NCBI GenBank assembly: GCA_011037195.1
Contig: JAAEAF010000623.1
Coordinates: forward strand, 175,760 to 239,759
DNA length: 64,000 bases
Direction: 5' to 3'
DNA from: Triatoma infestans
Taxonomy: Eukaryota > Arthropoda > Insecta > Hemiptera > Reduviidae
Part shown: positions 1-11,634 of the stretch, one piece after another
How the letters are laid out: each line of letters opens with the position of its first letter
Numbering within the stretch: the first letter of the stretch is position 1
Translations under genes and position numbers: made by a program
Notes under the pieces: model-generated
What the model saw: the letters and a program-made list of their open reading frames with translations, nothing else
What the model was told of the DNA's origin: nothing
Database searches by the model: none

Positions 1-430
1 ACAGAAAGTTAAGTTTCTACTGGAGTGGTACTTTAAAGGAAAACTTAACGTTTCTGCTCCCCTAGAACCCCCCGAAAATCAATTTTCTTAGAAAAATATT
101 TCAAATAAAAGTGCTAGACAATTATATGTTTGATAAGATGCAAAGTTCAAAGGAAACCTTTCTACCAAAGGAAATCGCAATAATTAAAAAAAACAAAAAA
201 TTATTGAAGTTTTCCTTCCGGTTGATAGGATTTTAACCGAAACTGTCCCTGAACCAAATAACATGTTTGAGACACCTGCAACTTTTCGTGTTTTGAGATA
301 TACATAAACACTCGCCAATCGTTAAAAACATTTTTCTTTTTCTTATTCACGGTTCCTTCAAAAATGTATTTCCGGTGAAAACTTGACTTTGAAAATTTGT
401 CATTGTTCAGTATTTATCCGAATTTGAATT
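1..430 (+). mobile_element. Decayed family H repeat fragment (copy K)
   Basis: This old partial copy belongs to the non-coding family that is well preserved at 3317-4295. It has the same order of landmarks: an AAATCAATTTTC block, a TTTCAAATAAAAGT block, a CTTCCGGTT-type block near 215, the sequence before the internal CA tract, and the final TCCGGTGAAAACTTGA block near 373. It begins before the window. No coding capacity is seen. Confidence 0.6.
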
Positions 431-710
431 TGCCGCCATCAGAATATAAAAATTCATTAATCTATAGGCTGTGTCCTAAACTGTGAGAGGGGGGTAGTCC
501 CTTTTATTGCCCTTTCAAGTCAGTCAGCAAATCAGTCAGTTACTAATTAACGCTCAGACAAGGCGGACAGCACAGTCTATTTTTCAGTTTTTTGCGCTTT
601 CCTTTTACGTGAAAACCCAATTTTTATGCACTTCTGGTTTTCCTCGCGGTTACTGTTAATAATCAGAGACATTTTCCGTGATAGCCTGCTTCATTTTGTG
701 GTCATCGACC

Positions 711-737
711 GGTTTCGGGCGTTCGCCCATCTTCAGG
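711..737 (-). ncRNA. Hammerhead-like core motif m1
   Basis: On the minus strand this reads CCTGAAGA, T, GGGC-GAAC-GCCC, GAAACC. That is the CUGANGA / helix II / GAAA arrangement of a hammerhead core, with a 4-bp stem and one unpaired T. I did not establish the cleavage-site side (helix III/I), so activity is not claimed. Confidence 0.4.
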
Positions 738-1210
738 ATGCGTTTTTCTCCGACAGTGTGACAACACAGACTTGCACAGAGCAAACTTAGTCTACCTGAT
801 GAATCTTGGTGAGATTTAAACGGGCTCCTGGAAACTGCAAGGCCGGAGGAACAACCGGAAGTAGACCATGTGCTTTTGCAATAAACCTCAGCAGGCCGGG
901 AGAATCCGGAGACACTCACTCGATAAGAGACCAACTTATTAACACTATATTGTTGTGGTGGTTGAGAACCTGATGAATCTCTTGTCTCACTAATTGTTGA
1001 GGTGATAACCTGATGAATCTCTTGTCGAGTGAGTGTCTCCGGATTCTCCCGGCCTGCTAAGGTTTATTGTACAAGCACATGGTCTACTTCCGGTTGCTTC
1101 ACCGGCCTTACTGTTTCCAGGAGCCTGTTAAATAATTAATCAAGATTCATCAGGATAGACTAAGTTTGCTCTGTGCAAGTCTGTGTTGTCACACTGTCTG
1201 AAAAACGCAT

Positions 1211-1236
1211 CCTGAAGATGGGCGAACGCCCCAAAC
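1211..1236 (+). ncRNA. Hammerhead-like core motif m2, mutated
   Basis: This is the plus-strand counterpart of m1 in the other arm. The stem GGGC/GCCC and CCTGAAGA are kept, but the core GAAAC reads CAAAC, so this copy should be inactive even if the family motif is a ribozyme. Confidence 0.35.
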
Positions 1237-1480
1237 TGGTCGATGACCACAAAATGAAGCAGGCTACCACGGAAAATGTCTCTGATGCTTTCCAGCTCTG
1301 CGGAACCAACCACCACAACAATTAGTGTTAATAAGTTGGTCTCTTGTCGAGTGAGTGTCTCCGGATTCTACCGGCCTGCTAAGGTTTATTGTACAAGCAC
1401 ATTGTCTACTTCCGGTTGTTTCTTCGGCCTTACAGTTTCCAGGAGCCCATTTAAATAATTAATCAAGATTCATCAGCCAA

Positions 1481-3316
1481 GCAGCAGTGTATGGATCACG
1501 ACTCTGGAGTTCCAGGCATATAAGGACTTATTTCCTTTTCCTATTTTCCACTTCCTTGACCCCCCCCCCCCCAATATGGGCTAAAGACTTGAGTCAACCC
1601 ATACTAACGTTAAAGGTTTCTGCGTTTAAGATGCCTTTCCTTTTGGCTTGTTGAAGATAATAAAAATTTTTGCTACTTATTTTAAATTTAATTTAATATT
1701 CATTTTGTTCATATTATATGAGCCCATTTGCTCTCTTTTTATTCCACACTTATATATATATATACAGTCCACTTAATATTTTCACCCCTTTTCTTTTATT
1801 TCTCATTTCTCTTTTTACGAGAACCCACCGAGGGACGGGCGCCCCCATACCTTTTAATTTTCATTTATTTTTATTTATTTCCTGTTTTTTACTAAACAAA
1901 CATGATCACAGTAATTTCTCTTACAGTAATAAGAGAAAGTAAAAAGGAATACCTCGTTTAAAATATGTTTTAATACTTTTCATTAAAATAAAACATTTTG
2001 TGTTCCCATAGATTGTTTTAATAAAACTTTTTAAACCATTCATTTTGAATTATTTATTAATGTTACATCCATTCAAATGATACCATACATTGATGACAGC
2101 AAGGTCAGACTAGATTACTTGAATATATACAATAAAACGGGTCCTCAAAATAACCCTCAGTAGATGAATTGTACAATATATTGCTATTCTTCATAAAATT
2201 GTTTGAAAAAACCTTAGTGTAATCTTTCTTTCATTATTCTTTGTATCTGACATATCTATACCTGTCAGGTTTCACACAGTGAAATTTTGTTGTTAATAAT
2301 CTTATCATTTTTGTGTGAAGGGTATCTTTTGAAAATTTATTTGAAAAGTTTTGTGTTAACAATTGGAAAGAAATAACTATTCAAGTGTCGTATTCATTGA
2401 AATCTTACATTTCTACCATCTTTTCATGAACACCTGTCCCACAAAATGTCATATCATTATATATTTTCATATTTTTGTTATGCATGTAAAAACTTTGCTT
2501 AGTAATGTTTAAAATTTTTAAAATAGATCTTTATTCACTTTTTGATTTTGTTTATAATCTATAGACATTATATTCTATTATAGTTTAATTTGTTGTTATG
2601 TTTATGCAATAGCATATTTTACTTTCTTTTTTTTTTTGCGAAAGTATCACTTATATCACATTTTTTCTAGAAAGAATATTATCTTTTGGAGTTGCGTGAG
2701 AAAGCACATCACTTGAGTGTTCAATATTCTTCTTTTTTTTTCTTCTTTTTTTTCGCAGTCGTTACGATAATTTAGAAAATAAATAATTTAAGAAATGTTT
2801 AGAAAGAATATAGAATAGGTGTGTAAAAAATTTCATAATCACAATTTTAAAATAATTTAAACATTTTTTTTTTTAAATAATTTAATATTTATATTTATAA
2901 ATATTAATATTTAATACAATTATTTAATAAATTATAAAAATAAATATTTACATTTTTATAAATTATTCATTTTTTTTTTTAAATTTTTTTATAATATTAT
3001 TTATTAAAAATAAATATTTGATATTTATATTTTATTATTTCATATTTAAACAATTTTTTTTTATATTATTTTAATGGTTTATTAAATATTTTATTATAAA
3101 ATAATTTAATTTATTTATTCTATTTTCCCTCTAAAATAAATTAAGCTAATTATTTATTTGCTACAACAATCTGGCAAAGCACTGTTATCATGGTTATCTT
3201 AGTGTTAAATTGTCTGAAACTGGTTTGGAATTTATATTTCATGAGGTAAATCTAGACATGGCGGGAGACGAAAGAAAGTCAGTTTTAACTACAAAAATTT
3301 AAGACATGAAAATATT
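1481..3316. other. AT-rich non-coding stretch
   Basis: No gene is recognised. There is a C tract at about 1560-1572, a short TA run near 1752, T-rich runs near 2627 and 2730, and very AT-rich sequence from 2830 to 3120. The short open frame at 1718-1942 has no protein-like composition. Confidence 0.5.
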
Positions 3317-4295
3317 ATAAAAAAAAAAAAAATCTGGTGTGAAACACTCACACAACTTTCTCTTACTCCAGTACTCAAAATTATAATTGACAAATTTTAT
3401 AGTTAGTGTACCAAATTTAATGAAATTCGTCGAAAAGTGAAAACACTGTCCAGTAAAACTGTCCGGTTTACTAATTTCCTTGAAACTCGGAATTTGGGTC
3501 ATATATTAATTTCTAGTTATTTCAATTTGGATGACAGAATTGTATAATCAACTGTGATAGCAGTTTAAAGAAAAACATAACCCCCCTCCCCCAAAAGTCC
3601 CCTTAAATGCATTTATCAGGGGAAAAGTTACAAATAAAAGTTGTAGCTCTTTATATGTATAGTTAACAACGCTGGTTTAAAGAAAATCGTTGGAGCCATT
3701 TTCGAGAAAATACAGAAAACTGAAAATTATATTTCAGTAAAAACGCACTTCCGGTTATCTATTTTTTTTCAAACTCGGAATTTCAACAACATATTTAATA
3801 CTAATTAACATTATTTAGGTGACAGAATTGTCTAATATACTGAAACAGCAGTTAAGATAACAACCTAACCCCACCCCTCCCCCAGAAGTGCCCTTAAATG
3901 AATTTTCCTGGAGAAATGTTTCAAATAAAAGTTGTAGCTCTTTGTATGTGTAGTTGATATATAAAGTTTAAAGAAAATCTTCGGAGCCATTTTTGAGAAA
4001 ATTGCAAAAACTAAAAAAAACAACTAGTAAAGTGGTACTTCCGGTTGAGGAATATTGACACATAACGCACCGTCAGATACCATGGTGATACCTAAACGTA
4101 ATATCAAGTTTGAACTTTCTACGATTTTTCGTTTTTGAGCTATGCTGTTCACATACACACACACACACAGACCATTCGCTAAAAACCACTTTTTTGGACT
4201 CAGGGGACCTCAAAACGGATATTTCCGGTGAAAACTCGATATCGAAAATTTGACACGATTACAATACTTCCTCTTACTAGGAGTAAGAGAAAGTA
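3317..4295 (+). mobile_element. Family H element, full copy A
   Basis: A non-coding element of about 980 bp. It starts with an A tract (3319-3332) and TCTGGTGTGAAACACTCACAC, which forms a small hairpin (GTGTGA/TCACAC). The 15-mer ACTTTCTCTTACTCC (3355-3369) has its perfect inverted copy GGAGTAAGAGAAAGT at 4280-4294, and the right end is itself a hairpin (ACTTCCTCTTACT-AGG-AGTAAGAGAAAGT, 4266-4294). Inside are two tandem units of about 290 bp, each with a run of C near CCCACCCCTCCCCCAGAAGTG, TTTCAAATAAAAGTTGTAGC and CTTCCGGTT, then a CA microsatellite. AAAATATT flanks both sides (3309-3316, 4296-4303), but this is low-complexity DNA. No protein is encoded. The layout resembles Helentron-derived DINE-1-like elements (inference). 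Confidence 0.75.
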
Positions 4296-4303
4296 AAAAT
4301 ATT

Positions 4304-6079
4304 GTATCAGTATTAAACTTTTCTTTGTTTAAAAATTAACAGAAAATCCAGCTCGAGCTTTCGGTTATTATTATTATTATTTTTTTTTATGCCGTTTATC
4401 CCCTATTATATATTCATAAAAATATAAATTTATATTCAATGAATAACTAAAAATATATATACGTACATACGTATATGGCACTACTGCGTAAACAGTGATT
4501 GAAAATGATGTTTCAGTCACTTGTGATTGAAAATTGAAGTTTTTTCACTAAATTTTATATACTTTTTTTTTTTTTTTTCTTATAGCTTATTTGTATCTTT
4601 TGATAATTTTGTTTTAATTCTATTATTTCAGAAATTATTTAAGTTTTTTATTTCTATTTTATTTTGTAATTTGTTTTATTTATTGGTTTTTGATTAACTT
4701 CTATTTAAAATTTTTTTTTTGTTTTCCACATTTACCATTATGTTGTGTAGTTTAATATTTTATTATGATTTATAATGTAATATTTTCTTGTTATTTTCGA
4801 GTTCTTGAGTATGTTCTGGTTTTTACACTGTTTCATATTATCTATCTTGTAACCAGTATAATTCCGTCAAAATAAATAAATAAATAAATATTTTATTATA
4901 CTCGAGTGGTACAGGCTCATTCCCGACAGAAAAACAAATCTCTCTGGACAGCAACAAGATGGATTCATTCTTAAAAAAAAAAAAAAAAAAAACCACCATC
5001 TCTCTAACGGAACATCGATAACACATTACATTCATTTTTTTTTTGTTTTTTTCTTTTTTTTTTACTCCAGATCTCTGAAATTATTTTAGCTATAATTTAA
5101 CTTCTCAATTGAAATTCAATATTATTATTGAATAGTGAATTTTGAAATTTCAATATTCTTCTCTGTTTAATGTTTGATCCAATTTTGACGGATATTCCAC
5201 TCCAGTGATCAGCTTGAAGATATCCAATTCTTGTTGACCAAGTAATTATCTTTTCTAGAATTTTTTAGGCTTAAAAAATAAACATTATTGTGAATGAAAA
5301 TAACTTAGAATATTATATTGAAACTTTTCATGCTATGTACTTATCATTAAAGTTTGCCATTTCCATTATTCATGTATTCGTCATTTAAGCTCCCTTATTT
5401 AAATTTTTTTATGGCATTTGTAATGATAAACTTAGTACCTGCAGCAAGGCCTAGGATAATAATTAGAATTTGTTTTTTTTTATTTTTAAAACTTTTATTT
5501 CCTGAAAGGGAAGTACAATTTAGTATTGATGAAAAAAATGAATGGAGCAGCAAAGTCACTGGCTGGCAGGAATTAAAGAACTATACAGCTCCAAAGAGAT
5601 GTAAAGAAGGGTGCTGTTGATATAATGGAGTAGAGTTGGCGGGTATTCTTGTCTGAATAATGCTAGTGCATGTGCTCAAACCCCGCCTCTATTGTTAACA
5701 CCATCCCTCTTGTTCACTAGAAAATCTTGCACTTTTCACACTTTATCGTACAACTTTTAACTTGGCTCTATTTTTACCGCTTTTACCTACCACTTTATTC
5801 TCTTTATATTAAATCACCTTTCTTATTTATTTTTTATCGTGCTTTCTCTTTATTACTTCAACTTTATTATATTACATATAAAGTTAAAATTATAAGTATT
5901 CTAGTCAAAATTTAATTATTTTTTTTTTTCTCTTTCGTTTATTTATTTCCAAATGCATAATATAAACACAATAAGCAAATGTGATGAATGTTTGTTTACA
6001 TGACGCGAATTTCATGTGATAAAATACCCAGTGGTATTACTTCATGGCGTTAAAGTTTTTTAATAGGTCACGGAGCGAC
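4304..6079. other. AT-rich non-coding stretch with homopolymer runs
   Basis: No gene is recognised. It contains an ATT run near 4363-4380, a T run at 4564-4579, TAAA repeats near 4872-4890, an A run at 4973-4993 and long T-rich tracts. Small open frames here are low-complexity. Confidence 0.5.
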
Positions 6080-6419
6080 TGACACTTCAGATTGTCAGGA
6101 TGGATTATCGGGTAAGTTTTGATTCACAAGTTGTTGAACCAAAGGATTATGATGAACGGGCAAGGAGTCATGGAATTTTTGATAACCGAATTTTATTAAA
6201 TCGGACACAAATGGAATGGATAGGTCATTATGTAAAATTTTATTGGAGACATAATGAGGAGCATTGGTAATTTTTCGTAGGATTTTGGACTGTAAGGATT
6301 GGATACGGTAAACGTTAAATGGAACTCCATACCACTAGTTCGTAGGTCCATATTAGTCGTAGTAAAGTTTTGTACAGTGTAAACTTATTTTTTAAAGTAA
6401 GTTTAGATAGCTTATCTAA

Positions 6420-7239
6420 AGCAGGCTACAGACTATGCATGTATTCGCGATTCGTGATGCGCGATTCCTGATTCGTCCAGTTCGTTGCAGTTTGTAATAG
6501 TAATTCGCAAACAGAGCTTACAGACTATGCGTTTATTCAAGATTCGTATGCATGATGCGTGATTTATCCACGTTCGTTCGCAGTTCACAGAAATTTGTGA
6601 GCACGAGCAAAGCTTGTATATTAATTATTTCAGTAGGTACATATGTATTATTTTTAAATTGTAGGTACATATTTCTGCTGAGAAAATATGTAGAGTGACG
6701 ATGATCTGGCAATAGCTGTTTTTATAATCATGGCGCAAAAGAAGAAGTTTTTAAACAAACGGAAAAAACGCAGATGGTGGAGTGTATCACTATTCAAAAA
6801 TAGAGGCAGGTAATTATTAAGTTCATACGATTCATTCTCTGTAGTCAGTTCTTTACAAAAAAGCGTACATCAGACCAATCGTATCTTGCCTGTTATAATC
6901 TTCGGCCATTGTTTTTAATTATCCTTAAAAAAAAAAAAAACAAGAACGCGGAATTAAATGTAAACACAACACCCTCGAACAAACTAGCGTGCACAACGAA
7001 TTGACGAATTAACTACGAACACAGCCCGAACTTTGGCGAATCAGCGGTTCGTGCTGATGCGCAGCCTTTGATATTCCTCAATTTACCGCTCTTTAGAGCG
7101 AATTACTGTGCACTCAGGAATCATGTTGTTTACGAATCGCTTTTTAACGAACAAGTCCCTACACACTATTCGTGAACTGCCCGCGATTCACGCATCACGC
7201 ATCACGAATCGCGAATACATGCATAGTCTGTAGCCACCT
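6420..7239. mobile_element. PIF/Harbinger-type element, 820 bp
   Basis: The terminal inverted repeats share GGCTACAGACTATGCATGTA and continue through TTCGCGATTCGTGATGCG (left about 6420-6465, right about 7190-7239). TAA flanks both ends (6417-6419 and 7240-7242), the expected 3-bp TWA target duplication. A second, diverged copy of the terminal motif occurs at about 6518-6560. It interrupts the LINE remnant, whose coding sequence resumes on each side. Internally a short plus-strand exon-like ORF is seen. Confidence 0.7.
6731..6812 (+). pseudogene. Harbinger transposase N-terminal relic
   Basis: Starting at ATG, the plus strand encodes MAQKKKFLNKRKKRRWWSVS, then LFKNRGR. The basic run ending in RRWW followed by a Phe-Asn/Arg-Gly stretch resembles the start of PIF/Harbinger (HARBI1-like) transposases, where KRRWWV is conserved. 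A GTAATT follows and could be a splice donor. Nothing like the DDE domain is present, so this is a stub inside the 820-bp element. The assignment rests on this short motif and on the TAA target duplications. Confidence 0.45.
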
Positions 7240-7867
7240 TAAGAGTCTTGAAAGGATAAGAAATCGTCTATTAGTTTCCATCCTTTTTAGTCTGGTATAG
7301 GGGTTCAAGGTTAGTCGTTTATACAGCTGTGGATAGCGTATTCTATCAGTAGTAGGTAGAAAGATGCAATTTCATTTTACACCAGGATGGAGGAAGTGAC
7401 GAAGTGTAAACGTTCTGTGAATACATTTTTTTTCATCTTTTATCTTCCATTTTTTTGCACCACTCTTCTATTAAGGAGAGATGGTCTTGAAGATTACTGG
7501 AGGCAATAGTAGATTCGCTGTGGGAGGAAAGAATGGCAGTATCATCAACGAAAGTAGATGTTACTGTACTAGGACGTAGAGCAAGGCAGCAATGTATATA
7601 TTGCGTATAAAATTGGACCTAGGATACTACCTTGCGATACTGTAGCTTTCACAAGAAAATAGAGAGAAAAGGTAGAACCCTGAGAGACTTGGCGAAACCC
7701 GATCATTCAGGTGACCATTTTCTAATCAGCGTGAGAATTGTTAATATATATATATTTTTTTTTTTTACTGTTGCATATGGAAACCTCGAGATCTTATCAA
7801 ATTTCGAAATTCTCTTTTCGCTAGAAATTTATGTTTCGAAGTACAATGAGGACTTCACATTTTAGCT

Positions 7868-7868
<1 letters not shown>

Positions 7869-7903
<35 letters not shown>

Positions 7904-7915
7904 GTTGTTGTTGTG
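7869..7915. repeat. (GT)n then (TTG)n microsatellite
   Basis: About 16 GT units run directly into TTG units. It is a simple repeat with no other signal. Confidence 0.9.
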
Positions 7916-8869
7916 GATATGCGAACAAGATATAGGAAAACTGAAAAATTCCACCAGTTAATATCATCGCTGCTGATAATAGTGAAAGTGCGACTTTCAA
8001 TATTTAATTATCCAACATCCAACATGTGATGCAAAAATATATCAATTTTTTCTTAATCAATAATTATTAAGCAATCTAGATTAAATCCACGGATTTAATT
8101 ATACAAATATTTAAATAATAATAATGTATTTATTTAAGAAAAATATACAAGCACATGAATTACTTTTTCTTTTTTACAAACAATGCATGAACCTTGGTTA
8201 ATTTTATTTTTTTTAATTTTAAACAAAAATTAATTATATTTTTTTAAACAAAAATTAAAGGAAGGTCTAATAGCAAAATAAAGCTTTTTTCTGGAAATAA
8301 GTGAGAAAAAGTTAACTATCACGGTCAAAAAAATGAAATTTTAAAAAGGGATTAATAATTAATTTTCTCACCTCCAAAATTTGCTATATTTAAAAGTAGA
8401 TAGGTGTTATTGGTAAAATACGTATTTCCCAGTCCTGACCATTAAATAACATTATAAGTTCAGTCGTCCGTGAAAGCACAACCGTTACAAAAATTATCCT
8501 TTAATATGGGGCACACCACCACATAGTGATATGTGTCTTTCAATTCTTTCTTATTGCAAAATAACGTTGATATACTTCAACCTGCCGATCCCCATTATTC
8601 ACCTCGTAACTTCATTATTATTTGAATCAATTTTAGATTATTATTGTCCGATATATAGTGACCATCGCCAAAGTCCAATCTAAGTTTCTTATACAAGGAA
8701 TGAAATGAAAGGTGGGATTGTGGGTACTTAATAATATGCTATTTTTAAATAATTGTTCCGTTATGCTATACACAAGAAAGGGAAATTCCAGATCTTTTTT
8801 TTAAAGAAGCAACAAAAACAGTCCAGCACTATAAATACATAATTCAAATAATTGTTTAATCCAGTTCTT
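7916..8869. other. Non-coding stretch, nothing recognised
   Basis: AT-rich sequence without protein-like frames or clear repeat relationships elsewhere in the window. It may include 3' non-coding sequence of the LINE that follows on the minus strand. Confidence 0.4.
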
Positions 8870-9290
8870 TTTGTTTTTTTAATTGATATTTCTTCTGTTA
8901 TAAAGCTTAACAGTAGTTATTCAGTTAAGTAGATCACGAGGCCACTGATATTTTAGTCTACTTGTTGAATTTATAGGGTTAGTCAGGGTTGCAAGTTCAC
9001 GGACGAGAGGATTTTGACGTAAGATGATAAACTGTTGTGAAATTTGTTGTAACGAAATAGGATTTCTTGACGCAAGTATGGTATATTTAAGTCTGTATGG
9101 ATTGTATGATTGGGATTTTGCGGAGGATTTTGGATTGGAGTGTTTGGATACGATTATAATTGGATCGTTTGGTTGGACCCCACAGTTCTGCACCGTAAGC
9201 CCAAATAGGTTTAAGTATGACTTTGTAGATTAGAAGTTTTGTTAGTAAGTGTTAAGTTAGATCTTTTTCAAGTAATTGCATCAGGATTTT
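8870..9290 (-). mobile_element. Jockey-like LINE 3' fragment
   Basis: Minus-strand translation gives LIYKVILKPIWAYGAELWG, then RIQTLQSKILRKIPN, and after a frame change NPLVRELATLTNPINSTSRL and KYQWPRDLL. This order (thumb region KPIWxYGxxLWG, then an RxLKxxWPRDLL terminus) is typical of the ORF2 C-terminus in Jockey-clade elements. The 5' end is truncated at about 9290. At least one frameshift shows it is inactive. Confidence 0.7.
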
Positions 9291-9858
9291 ATAACGTTGA
9301 AATAATGCCTGTCGTTTAAGTAATCCAGTTCATTAAATAAAAACATTCAAAAACTTTATTGTTCTACATATATAAACAATTGCATATACTGATTTTGCAA
9401 CAGAAATTCTTGATAAACAGCTATCTTCACAGCCACTATTCATAATACCATGGACTTTAGGATTAAATACATGGACTTTAAGTGGATTTGGTAGGAGTTT
9501 CAGTCAAAGTTTGATATAAAGATTTGAGAAGAAAATACGTACAAGTAAATTGCGGAACATTGTATTATTATTATTATTGAAACGAGAATATTATTTTTAG
9601 ACTGAAGTTGTACATTAAGAAATTAACATTTTAGCCAAATTCGGCCAGACGAAGAGTTTACTAGGTTATTCGGTTTTTTATGGATTATTTCTCAATATAA
9701 AACCACTGTTTGGTAGCGGTTTGGGTATCAAACAATTAAGAATCGTTAAGAATTTTGAAGAGGGCTGATGGACCTAAAATATGCATGAGAACTTATACAG
9801 TAAATTAGTTATACATTTCTTAAGCATTTACGTGAACTTTGGATAGGATTACTAAAGT
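9291..9858. other. Non-coding stretch, nothing recognised
   Basis: AT-rich sequence between a LINE end and a family H copy, without open frames of note. Confidence 0.4.
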
Positions 9859-10581
9859 AAAAAAATCTGGTGTGAAACACTCACACAACTTTCTCTTACT
9901 CCAGTTCTCCAAATTATAATTGACAGCTTTTATAGTTTGTGTACCAAATTTAATAAGCTTCGTCGAAAACTGAAAAAATTGTTCAGTAAAAGCGCACTTC
10001 CGGTTTACTAATTTTCTTGAAACTCGGAATTTTGGCCATGTATTTATTTCTAATTAATTTTGTTTGGATGATACAATTGTATAATCAACTGTGATAGCAC
10101 TTTAGAGAAAAATAACCCCACCCCTCCCCCAGAAGTGCCCTTAAATGAATTTTCCTGTAGAAATGTTTCAAATAAAAGTTGTAGCTCTTTGTATGTGTAG
10201 TTGATATAGCAAGTTTAAAGAAAATCTTCGGAGCCATTTTTGAGAAAATTGCAAAAACTAAAAAAAAACAACTAGTAAAGTGGTACTTCCGGTTGAGGAA
10301 TATTGACACATAACGCACCGTCAGATACCATGGTGATACCTAAACGTAATATCAAGTTTGAACTTTCTACGATTTTTCGTTTTTGAGCTATGCTGTTCAC
10401 ATACATACACACACGGACACACACACACACACCACACACACACACACAACATACAGACCATTCGCTAAAAACCACTTTTTTGGACTCAGGGGACTCAAAA
10501 CGGATATTTCCGGTGAAAACTCGATATCGAAAATTTTGACACGATTACAATACTTCCTCTTACTAGGAGTTACTAGGAGTT
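9859..10581 (+). mobile_element. Family H element, one-unit copy B
   Basis: It has the same ends as copy A: A tract, TCTGGTGTGAAACACTCACAC and ACTTTCTCTTACTCC on the left, and the CTTCCTCTTACTAGGAGT block on the right. Only one internal unit of about 290 bp is present (CTTCCGGTT at about 10001 and 10285, versus three such blocks in two-unit copies). The internal CA microsatellite is expanded and interrupted (10398-10450). The right end has a duplicated TTACTAGGAGT, so the terminal hairpin is disrupted. Confidence 0.75.
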
Positions 10582-11594
10582 AGCATACATATTATACATA
10601 AATCACAATAAAACTCATTATAGAAGCAGTATAATTTATTCACTAGAATAAATATAATCACTTGAACTACAACAATAAACTATTAACTTGAATAACTAAG
10701 AGAGATTTAAGTTATTTAATAGAAAATCGTGAATTGTGATAGAGATCTCAACGGAAAATATAGATAAAAGTAAAAGAAATTATTGTATTTACCGTTTTGA
10801 CATAGTGTTTACGTAAGGGGTCGATGGGAAAACAATTCCTTTCTCTTAAATAAATGGGGGGGGGGTTTGAGGGAACACAAACAATTTATACTTTATAGGC
10901 AATTTTTTTTTAACTTTTCTTATTTGTTATTATAAGTACAGTTTTAACACTTTCCCCTGTCAATTAACTTTTTGCTTTCATAAATTTGGGAGATAACTTA
11001 ATGATAGGATCTTTTTTTGAATCATTCATTAAAAATTTACTCAGAAATAATTTAGAAATTTTTCTTAATCATAAAGTGCTAGATATTTTTCTTTGAGATT
11101 TTTGTGGTAACGATCATTTAAAAATCGATAATTTATCCTATATATTGACGCAATGTTGCAAGGAGGATGACTACTGCAATCAAGAAAACTAATTAGATAA
11201 CTGCTATGTTTAATTCAGAGAAAACAATTCCCTCAACGTTTTCTTAAATTCATGACATCTCCTAAAGTTAAATTATTTTCCGAGCTAATTTTGATGGAAA
11301 TAAATAAATAAATTAAAATTTCTTAACTATTCACTCGTTCGGAGTGACATTTATGCATTACTTTTTCATTTCAAATCGTGCGAGTAACCAAAGTGACACC
11401 AGAAAAATTGTAGTTGCCTTTAGTGATTTTTTTTATTGATGTTAATTTAGTTCCACTTTTTACTTGCGAACTTCCTGTAAGAAGAACTTCACGTTACGGG
11501 TAATTAGTTAAGAATTTATGAATAAATAAAATTTAAATTTAAATCAGTTTAATTCTAAATTTGTGTGTGTGTCTCTCTCTCTCACTCTCTCTCA

Positions 11595-11634
<40 letters not shown>

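Larger units (their letters stand above)
656..1480. repeat. Foldback repeat with hammerhead-like motifs in both arms
   Basis: A minus-oriented arm (about 656-945) is followed by a plus-oriented arm (about 1018-1335) of the same sequence. A third partial plus copy (about 1336-1480) repeats the segment that starts GTCTCTTGTCGAGTGAGTG. The arms share blocks such as CACATGGTCTACTTCCGGTTG and the motif CCTGAAGATGGGCGAACGCC. Between the arms, AACCTGATGAATCTCTTGTC occurs twice (about 967 and 1007). The open frames in this stretch simply read through the repeat. The same unit occurs at 62005-62326. I infer a Penelope-like terminal repeat or a foldback transposon. Confidence 0.7.
6080..7700 (-). mobile_element. 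Jockey-like LINE remnant interrupted by a DNA transposon
   Basis: Minus-strand translation across stops gives reverse-transcriptase sequence at about 7660-7430, including FVDDTAILSSHSE (a YADD-box variant) followed by NLQDHLSLIEEWCKKM. This continues after the insertion with connector/thumb-like sequence (about 6400-6090). These are hallmarks of the C-terminal half of Jockey-clade ORF2. The frame is broken by stops and shifts, and no endonuclease part is seen. The Harbinger-type element at 6420-7239 splits it. It is a dead copy. Confidence 0.65.

Noticed and set aside
1718..1942. Small protein gene
   Set aside because: Low-complexity T-rich frame without any family signal, typical of AT-rich DNA.
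3299..3502. Conserved 60-67 residue ORF shared with 59034-59216
   Set aside because: Identity reflects two near-identical family H copies. Other copies do not keep the frame, so it is not a gene.
10272..10583. Cysteine/valine- and threonine/histidine-rich ORFs
   Set aside because: They translate the CA/GT microsatellite and unit sequence of a family H copy.
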